The notes beneath the pieces were generated by a model. It was not told the origin of the DNA and ran no database searches. It saw nothing but the letters and a program-made list of their open reading frames with translations. From Lottia gigantea (lineage: Eukaryota; Mollusca; Gastropoda; Lottiidae): a stretch of 64,000 bases of DNA. A program made the translations under genes and the position numbers. The stretch spans positions 1,544,466-1,608,465 of the forward strand of contig NW_008709752.1 in the NCBI RefSeq assembly GCF_000327385.1. Reading direction: 5' to 3'. This document shows, in pieces, positions 55,481 to 64,000 of the stretch. Numbering within the stretch: position 1 is the first letter of the stretch; every line of letters starts with the position of its first letter.

Positions 55481-55921
55481 GTAAATTACTGGTGTTATAA
55501 AATATCTCTTGAAAGGGATAAAAATGTTTAGATATTTACTTCTAATATCAATAGTTTCATACTTATTGACTCTTTTCATGGTCTTTTTACATATCACCCC
55601 TGTCTCCACTTCGCCAATTTGAATAAAATGGGGAGGAATGAGAATAGATTTGGGTGAAATGAGAATAAATTTGGTTGAATTGAAAACAGATTTGGGTTAA
55701 TTGCGAAAAAATTTGTGACAAAATAGAAAGGGTCGAAATAGGAAAAAAACATTTTGATATATCAACATACGTTGATATTAGATCTCTTATACCAAAGTGA
55801 AATGGAAAAGATCCTGTGTGATATTAAGCCAATGGAAACATTTCACTTACTAATAAATGCAGAAATACGAATACAAGTTTGATAGATATAGAAGGTATAA
55901 TATCTATATTACTATTTCTAG

Positions 55922-56066
55922 TATTGAATATTGGTTCCGTTGTATGGACCTAGATGGAGATGGTATAATATCTATGTATGAGATGGAATTTTTCTACGAG
56001 GAACAGGTCCAGAAAATGGAAGCTTTAGGAATTGAAAAGTTACCATTTGAAGACTGTTTATGTCAG
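55922..56066 (+). CDS. PPP2R3: PPP2R3 exon with second EF-hand
   Basis: 145 bases between TATTTCTAG and GTGATT. SIEYWFRCMDLDGDGIIS is nearly identical to human. DLDGDGIISMYE is a canonical calcium-binding EF-hand loop (Asp 1, 3, 5, Ser 9, Glu 12). Calcium binding here is known to affect PP2A assembly in this family. Confidence 0.95.
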
Positions 56067-56317
56067 GTGATTAGCTTGTGTTGAGTTCTTTTGAAACTTT
56101 CAAGTGTCTGAAAAAAAACTAATAACTATCTATCTTAGTAGAAATTTAACTCCACTGTTTCAAGAGTTGCTAACATATTATCGATTTTTTGGAGCATAAT
56201 AAGATCATTCTTCAATGTCCCAAATTGAATTTTTAGATGGTTAATAACTTGGGACGGTTGTATGATATTTCTACATCAAACTACTATTGATATGATATTT
56301 GATAATTATTATTATAG

Positions 56318-56467
56318 ATGTTAGATTTAGTCAGTCCGAAGGTGAAAGATACTATAACATTACAAGATTTAAAGAACTGTAAAATGACTGATATATTCTT
56401 TGATACCTTCTTTAATTTGGATAAATTCCTGGATCATGAACAACGAGATGCCTTCGCTAATTTAAGG
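56318..56467 (+). CDS. PPP2R3: PPP2R3 exon, MLDLVSPKVKD segment
   Basis: 50 codons, phase 0, between ATTATAG and GTGAGA. IFFDTFFNLDKFLDHEQR is nearly identical to human IFYDTFFNLEKYLDHEQR. Confidence 0.95.
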
Positions 56468-56670
56468 GTGAGAATGTATTTTGATATATTGAACTGAATA
56501 GTAATTATGTATTGCATATCTGGTATGGTATTAAATCATGTGACGACAGTGAAAGATGTAGTTTTTGGAGTTAAGACTTCTATTTATGGGATTTGATAAT
56601 AAAATAGCGCTGTTTTTGGTACATTACCATGACAATGATAAAACATAATATCCTTTGTTATTTTATTCAG

Positions 56671-56780
56671 GATCCTGAAATGGATGGACCAGAACCGACC
56701 GACTGGGAAAGATACGCGGCTGATGAATATGAACTACTGGTTGCTGAAGAAGGAGCCAATGATCACGAACTAGAAGAAAT
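56671..56780 (+). CDS. PPP2R3: PPP2R3 exon, DGPEPTDWERYAADEY segment
   Basis: 110 bases between TTTATTCAG and GTAAGT. DGPEPTDWERYAADEYEL matches human DGPEPSDWDRFAAEEYET. Confidence 0.95.
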
Positions 56781-57896
56781 GTAAGTAGTAGATATGTATC
56801 TTATAGACTAATCATCTAATTATTTTATTTATAAAATGATAGTGGTAGCTGAAAAAGAGTTATGTTATAAGGGAAAGCAACCATGTAACCTTTTAACACA
56901 CTCTGGGCATGTAAAGGGCACAATGTTCACCCTAGCATGACTTCAATGATACAATCTTAGTTTGTAACATGTCATCCTCATTTTCTCAAGGCACATGTTA
57001 ATTGGTGCTGCATGCAATTAAAGAGTAACAATTCTATTTTAACAATCTTTTTGATCCAGACTGAGACAAGGGTCTTATTCTAAAAAAATAACTGAGATCA
57101 AAACTAGATTTTAACAAATACAGTAATTTAATTGAATAATAAAACTAAATTTAAAAATTTATTTTTAATGATTGACCAATCAAATGACTGGAAGACTCAA
57201 TCATTATCAGTTTAAGTTTTGAGAATAAGACCCCAAAATCTTCAAGATCTTAAGGAATGATCAGCTGGTTAGGAAATAAGCATGAATTATTTCACAATCT
57301 TAAGAAAAGTTTGAAATTTGCCTGATATCAGTATAATAGGGATGTGATAGCATGTACACAACACTTATTTATAAGTTCACATTTTATTTTAATGCTTACA
57401 GTTGGTATAAAAGGTAGAGTATAGATGGATTAAGATATAAATGCACACCTCAAAAATGAAATTAAATAAATGAAGATAATTGTAACTATTTAAATTACCA
57501 TATGCTTTTGAGAAACAAGGCTCGGGAGGCAGTTTACAAATATAATTTTAAACTACTCAAAATAGCTCAAAAGATAATAAACTGTTTGTGTTATGTCTTT
57601 ATCATTCCTGGTTGTACAAAAATAAAAGTGACCAATTCATTTATTTCTTTTATTTTCCTTTTATCTCTCACTCAATATTGTCTGAAGCCTTGTCTTGTAT
57701 TTGTTCTGTGTATTAGTATTCTTCTTAATTACAAGTTATAATTGTTTTCAATGACAAAATTGTGTCAAACTTAATTAGATAAATAATATTATATTTGCAA
57801 AGTACTGAAATATTCTGATATATAATTCCAGTGTTACAACTGGCTACTATTGAAGAGACTTCAAGCAAGCTATAATGATTATTTTATTATTTGTAG

Positions 57897-58062
57897 AATA
57901 TATGAAGATGATTTTGAGAATGATGAAGAAGAGATGTTAGAGAGAGAATTAGTACGAGTTGACCCTCCAAAACAACGTACAACAACTATTATAAACCGAG
58001 GAGGCAAGGCAGCTACTACGGATGATATTTATGATTTTAATACGAAAGATCTAGGATATTGA
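57897..58062 (+). CDS. PPP2R3: PPP2R3, last coding exon
   Basis: 166 bases from TTTGTAG to a TGA stop at 58060-58062. The tail is acidic (YEDDFENDEEEMLERE) and ends YDFNTKDLGY. It is not conserved in sequence with vertebrates beyond its acidity. The reading frame continues from the exon before (split ATA codon). Confidence 0.88.
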
Positions 58063-59660
58063 TGATAGATGTCTTTAGACTAGCTTCATTCATACTGAGA
58101 TACTGGTTCAAACAGTTAACAATGTATATCATAGGTTATCTAGACTCCATATTGTTTAAAACAATCAAAAAATATGTAAAAAACACTTGTAATCTTTGAT
58201 TGGTTTGAGGGTTTGTTATGAAGGTGAACACAAGCTATTTAAAATCACAAAAAGTGTCACTATTTTTATTGTTACTGAGATTTCATAATGCAGTAAATAA
58301 TAATAATAAAAATCACAACGAAACATCAAAATCACGCTTCCACTGTACTTAAAAATTATTTTATATTATTCATTTTGTTCATGTTAAGGAATAATTTATT
58401 CATAGATTCATACTTTGTATTCACCAACACAATTTATTAATATCAATGATCAAATTTGTCATTAACTTATTGTTAAATTAATTTAAGGTAGAAAATAACA
58501 TCATTAATAAAATATCATAATTGCACATCATAACTATGGTAATATATGCACATTTTTAATTTTACCATAAACTGGAGCTATGTTATTTATAATCATAACA
58601 GAAATAACACATGTGCAAATTTAGTTTTTTTGATGCATATTAATAACATTTCTTCATTATGTCCATTATTATGTACCACTTAATATTCATAATTTCACAT
58701 GATAATGATAATATATGCACATATTTAATGCACATGCATATTTCATGAAGAAATGACATCCATTACAATGTTCTAGTCTCCAATTTACCTAAATATTCTA
58801 ATGCATTTGTTCTGCATAATAATAATGTAAATCCCCAAATTTGATGGTTATTTTTGTTGGTTTATATAAGATGCAAAATTATAAGATCTGCATTTTAAGT
58901 TATATTAGTCCTAGAAACTTTCCGTCCCATTTTTCTACCAGAATTTAATATTGAGATTCCTCTACATAAATTATGAAATTTATTTATCTATATTTTATGA
59001 ACTTAAATTTAAAAAAATGATTGAGATTTACTCAATGCTGATTTCAAGAGATTTTCAAGAACAAGAAAAAGAACTAAGGTCATACAAAATACATAGTCTG
59101 TTTTACAGGCCCAAAAAATTTGTACATTAAATTTGTGGTAATAAATAATAAATGCTTGTGCTCGGTCCGATTTATTCCAGGTGAAAATCGAATAGAGCGT
59201 GTATAAATAATAAATAATAGATCCGCCCTCTCGCCCCATTGTTGAAAAAAAGGCCTGTAAAACAGACTAATTATTTTGTATGGCCTAATCATAAATAAAC
59301 TGATTAAGTAGAGATGTTTGATTTGTTAAGTATAAAATTTACTACAACTATATTGATTACGTTGTCTTTGTTAATGATTTTTACAATTTATTTGAAATAT
59401 TACATTTTACTTGATAACGTTACAAGTAGTATGCAATAAATTCATTGCATTCTTTAAATTGTATATGTATAGGAGATTATTTCACATTTATTTCAATATT
59501 TTGTACATTTTTTTAATATTTTGTATATTTCTCTTAATTTATTTTCAGTTTCTTGTCCCTTGTTTTTATTTATTGTATATATATAAATATATTATTGTGT
59601 AAGATTGATTTTAAGTTGTCCCTAAAGTGCTATCAACTGAAATACTCACTATTTCTTTGT
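58063..59660 (+). other. PPP2R3 3' UTR and flank
   Basis: Very AT-rich with several AATAAA-like signals, the first clear ones near 58305 and 58505. Which is used cannot be told. No gene is supported here. Confidence 0.4.
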
Positions 59661-59667
59661 TATAAGC

Positions 59668-59895
59668 CCACCTTCCACAGTTAATATTGCCCACCTTCCA
59701 CAGTTAATATTGCCCACCTTCCACAGTTAATATTGCCCACCTTCCACAGTTAATATTGCCCACCTTCCACAGTTAATATTGCCCACCTGCCACAGTTAAT
59801 ATTGCCCACCTGCCACAGTTAATATTGCCCACCTTCCACAGTTAATATTGCCCACCTGCCACAGTTAATATTGCCCACTTTCCACAGTTAATTAT
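59668..59895. repeat. Minisatellite, 23-bp unit, about 10 copies
   Basis: Units are CCACCTTCCACAGTTAATAT plus TGC. CTTCC and CTGCC variants alternate. It is intergenic. Confidence 0.95.
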
Positions 59896-59963
59896 GTCCA
59901 CCTTATGAAGTATAATATTGTATTTTGAGTTATTAAGTTAAATGCATTAAGTAAGTTCTATGG

Positions 59964-60163
59964 CAGTGGTTCCCAACCTTTTTCAGCCTTCACACCCATG
60001 GTGCAATCACCTGGACGTTTCACACCCCAAAAAATTGTTTTCATCCACATTTCCAGCATATGATGATGTGAGGTGCTCTCTCAATTCAAAATAAGTTCTT
60101 CTCCTACACCAGTTGACCACACCCCTGACACCCTAGTCCCACACCCCAGGTTGGGAACCGGGG
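59964..60163. mobile_element. hAT-like MITE, about 200 bp
   Basis: Left end CAGTGGTTCCCAACC and right end GGTTGGGAACC are inverted copies, a classic hAT end. Flanks TTCTATGG (59956-59963) and TTCAAAGG (60164-60171) agree at six of eight positions, consistent with an old 8-bp target-site duplication. Non-coding. Confidence 0.75.
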
Positions 60164-60423
60164 TTCAAAGGCATCTATTGTCAGTCACTTAAATTCTTCT
60201 TATACTATAATTTGGTCCCACTTATGATACTGATGTTATTATCTATATAGAATATACTCTGTTATTTATTTATTAAATGACTGATTGTGTTAACAATTTA
60301 AATGGTTTATAGTTGAGCAGAGATGTTTATGTACATCCTGGCACGATTCAAACCATATACTCAGTAATCTTTATATCGAGATAGGATGAATAGTTTAAGT
60401 GATTTTCATTTTATAAACCAGAT

Positions 60424-60598
60424 TTAAAGTGGTACTACGCCTTAGAATGAACATAAAAATTTTTGTTTTCCAATAATTAATTAAATATATATGGATAATT
60501 ACTAAGATTTTTGGATTTATCGGATTATATAAGGATTCTGTTATCTTATTTATGACACCAGCTATATCTACTGATGAATATAATATGCTCTTCCTTGA
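60424..60598. mobile_element. MITE family E, copy 5 (truncated)
   Basis: TTAAAGTGGTACTACGCCTT and AGAATGAACATAAAAATTTT match the left end of the family. The interior ATTCTGTTATC...TATGACACCAG also fits. The right end is not recognisable. Confidence 0.5.
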
Positions 60599-60627
60599 GT
60601 GGCATTTAGTAACTGGGGTATGAATAA

Positions 60628-60751
60628 CTGGACACAATTATATGGATAACAATTACTTTATTAAATAACTTGTGACATTTCGTTGATGATGCTTTCGAAA
60701 CGTCGCAAGTTATTCATTAAAAGTAATTGTTATCTATAAAATTGTGTCCAG
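60628..60751. mobile_element. Near-perfect palindromic element, 124 bp
   Basis: CTGGACACAATTATATGGAT and AACAATTACTTT are mirrored by AAAGTAATTGTTATCTATAA and AATTGTGTCCAG; the arms are about 48 bases and continue to AACTTGTGAC / GTCGCAAGTT. A foldback MITE or a recent inverted duplication. Confidence 0.75.
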
Positions 60752-62962
60752 TGTCCTTTCCTGGTTTATAAAATGCAAATTTTTACACAATACACAATTT
60801 ATACCTCAAAACAAAACAAAATAGACTGCTCTTATATCTTTAGTTTGAATCCACCCCAGATGTGCATCAAAATCTTTACTAGACTTTAGAAATCTGAAGA
60901 ATTATTTATTTGTTAATTGTATATTAATATAAATAGAGAATTGAATTGTGAAATAAAATTGTTTCATTTTGTTAGATCTGGATTATTTCTCTCTTATTCC
61001 ATTCTGTGGAATATTCTGGTGGTCAACATTTTACTCCTGTTCAAAGAGTTGTTTTGTCTTTACTGCCTTATGGTACTGATTTTGATAAACTTACTAGGTA
61101 CCGGTAATCTTTATTACTCAGACAAAAAGTCCATTTCTGCTCTTGATTGGGCTAATGAAAACAAGCAACTCTATGCAGTGTGCAATGATAAAGATCTTCG
61201 ATTTCCAGCCGTTAGTTGATTGTAAAAATGTACATCCTGTGGCTGTTAATTGTCCCATCTGAACAACTAAATTGCCTTTTCCAGGCTTTCTGTATGAAAA
61301 GGGTTATTTCAGTCAAGGTATTAGACAGAGTCCTTAACAGCTTGACATTGTGAAAATGGCATATAAAAGTCAATAAAAAAGCATTTTGTAGATAATCATT
61401 TATTCTCACATAACGAGAAATAAATAAAACATACATCAAGTAACATAACAAATTTCCCTTCAACCAAAAACTAACACCAGACATCATCGACTGGACTTTC
61501 ACATAAAAAATTACGCTTTAAAATATTTAATTTGGGAATAAAAACATTCTGCTGCACTTTTTGTAAGTATTTTTCAGACTGGTGGCCATTGAACATTAAT
61601 ACTATCTCCTATTAGACAATAAACATAGCACGGAAAAACATATTATTGAAAAGCTGAATTCTTCAGTTGATAACCAACATGTTCATGTGCCATTCGTGAG
61701 AATAAGCAACTTACGCCAGATCACCAGCCTTAACATGATCTTACTGAATACAATCAATCAGTGAAGTCTTGTAAGAAGCGTTTATTCTTTTTTATAGTAG
61801 ATTTCTATGTTTATAAACATTACAAAAAGTTACAGTGGAATTAGACACAGTTTTGTCTTTCAAGCCATGAAAATATTACATTCTTTGAAGACTTTAGAAA
61901 TTGTACAGTATAAAACTCATGCTGATGTTTAATTTTACTCAACTTAATTTTTATAACCAGTAAGGCTAGTTCTCAGCTTTCCACAGAAAACTTGTTGTAC
62001 TCTTGGAAAGATAAGGCTGGCCCTAACAATAGATAAGATAGTCTATACACTTTCATCACAATTAAGTCTAACAGTTAATTAATATTTTAATATAAACTGC
62101 CATTCAGACACAATCTTACTAGAATACAGCCCTAGATATTTTGTTTCATTTATATTCTGAGGGTCTCTCCACAGAACATTTGAAGTAACCCACAAGAAAA
62201 CTCGTGAAACTTATCAAAAGCGGTATTTCACATTCTCAGGGTTTCTCCCCATAAGAAAACACATGAAACTCACCATCTAGAGCTGTATTTCAATCAGATT
62301 GATATTGATGGGGAAAAGAAATGAAACGTTTGACAAGATGTACACTTGAAATTAAAAATAAAAAATCTTGACAATCATACAAGAAACGTTATTTTAGAAC
62401 ATATAAATTACTTGATATTTACAATAACGTTCCTAAGTTACAATGAACAGAAAATAGGCACACCGTTCAAAGGGGAATAACCCACATTAACCTCGAAGCT
62501 TTTATAGGCAATTTCATACCAAACTATGTATAGTTCTTGCATGGAAATAACACACGCGAACGTGGTTCACAGCCATTTTTAGTCTCTACCTCGACTGAAA
62601 AAGTCGAATGTTAAAAAAAAGGCTACAATACTTCAACTAAGCTTTCAAATACTATTATAAGATTTTAGAAGAGGTTAGAATAAGCCTTATGCCCTTGTTT
62701 GTGTTATTTCCATATAAGGACTACACATAGTTTTGTATGAGACAATCTTAGCTAATTTAGATTACCCCTTTTGATCATTGTGCCTGTTTTCCTTCTTTTG
62801 AATTAATTATTTGATAACAATTTGTGCACTGACCATCATATACACATTAAATGTCTGAATATTGTAGCGAATTATTCCGTTAAACCTGGAAGTCATTAAT
62901 CCAAGGACGTCAACCAGTCAAAATATGAGGAGAGAATGAAGATGATACAGGAATCGGTGGGT
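60752..62962. other. Intergenic region and long SERP1 3' UTR
   Basis: Its right part is probably the SERP1 3' UTR on the minus strand, which may run about 1.5 kb to AATAAA-like signals near 61.40 kb (TTTATT on the plus strand). A weak copy of repeat family C is near 61.24-61.34 kb. No coding region is supported. Confidence 0.4.
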
Positions 62963-63000
62963 TTAACTCAGTCTAATACTCTGAATAATTTGGAACACAG
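62963..63000 (-). CDS. SERP1: SERP1/RAMP4, last coding exon
   Basis: Minus strand, after a TTTCATTTCAG acceptor. It codes AVFQIIQSIRLS and stop, matching the human C terminus AIFQIIQSIRMGM. The first Ala codon is split with the exon to the right (phase 1). Confidence 0.9.
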
Positions 63001-63997
<997 letters not shown>

Positions 63998-64000
63998 TTA

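Noticed and set aside
59009-59292. Minus-strand frames of 70-76 residues after PPP2R3
   Set aside because: They overlap each other in two frames in AT-rich 3' flank and show no motif.
60917-61502. 100- and 96-residue frames between PPP2R3 and SERP1
   Set aside because: Low complexity, no family resemblance; probably SERP1 3' UTR and intergenic sequence.

Overview
The window is eukaryotic nuclear DNA from an animal, AT-rich and intron-bearing. I infer a lophotrochozoan, most likely a mollusc: the introns have metazoan GT/AG sites, the genes with recognisable relatives are animal genes, and short interspersed elements end in (ATTC)n tails of the kind common in mollusc genomes. The species cannot be named from sequence alone.

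The first 29 kb is a cluster of C2H2 zinc-finger genes on both strands, each with its whole finger array in one exon: 5-1708 (+, 5' end cut by the window), 2152-3786 (+), 6285-9416 (+), 13869-16289 (-), 17629-18573 (-), 20506-23223 (+) and 27615-28772 (-), plus a two-finger fragment at 27255-27464 (-). They carry 10 to 28 fingers. Three share an N-terminal module with a 'RYL(S/N)AH' finger, and several share the order of their last fingers, so they look like products of local duplication. Four have the same short motif (ACGAAACGTCYC or a one-base variant) 70 to 130 bases before the likely start codon.

Two unrelated genes sit inside the cluster. At 10911-11357 (-) is a small protein whose C-terminal half resembles the BECR-type nuclease domain of bacterial and phage toxins, a possible horizontal acquisition, with a degenerate relic of its end nearby. 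At 24422-25753 (-) is an acyl-CoA thioesterase/BAAT-family enzyme with a Ser-Asp-His triad and a C-terminal SQL peroxisomal signal.

From 29.9 to 58.1 kb lies one plus-strand gene, a PP2A regulatory subunit B'' (PPP2R3, PR72/PR48 family). It has two alternative starts, giving predicted proteins of about 648 and 928 residues. All exons join in phase and cover the core with two EF-hands. Its introns carry long minisatellites. The most striking is a 29-bp repeat of about 43 copies that runs into a coding exon, each unit being a copy of that exon's own 3' splice site.

The last 6 kb holds tandem and mobile repeats, then the last two coding exons of SERP1/RAMP4 on the minus strand, convergent with PPP2R3. 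Between genes there are many short inverted-repeat elements (hAT-like, mariner-like and unclassified MITEs), at least five repeat families with two to five copies each, and (ATTC)n tracts.
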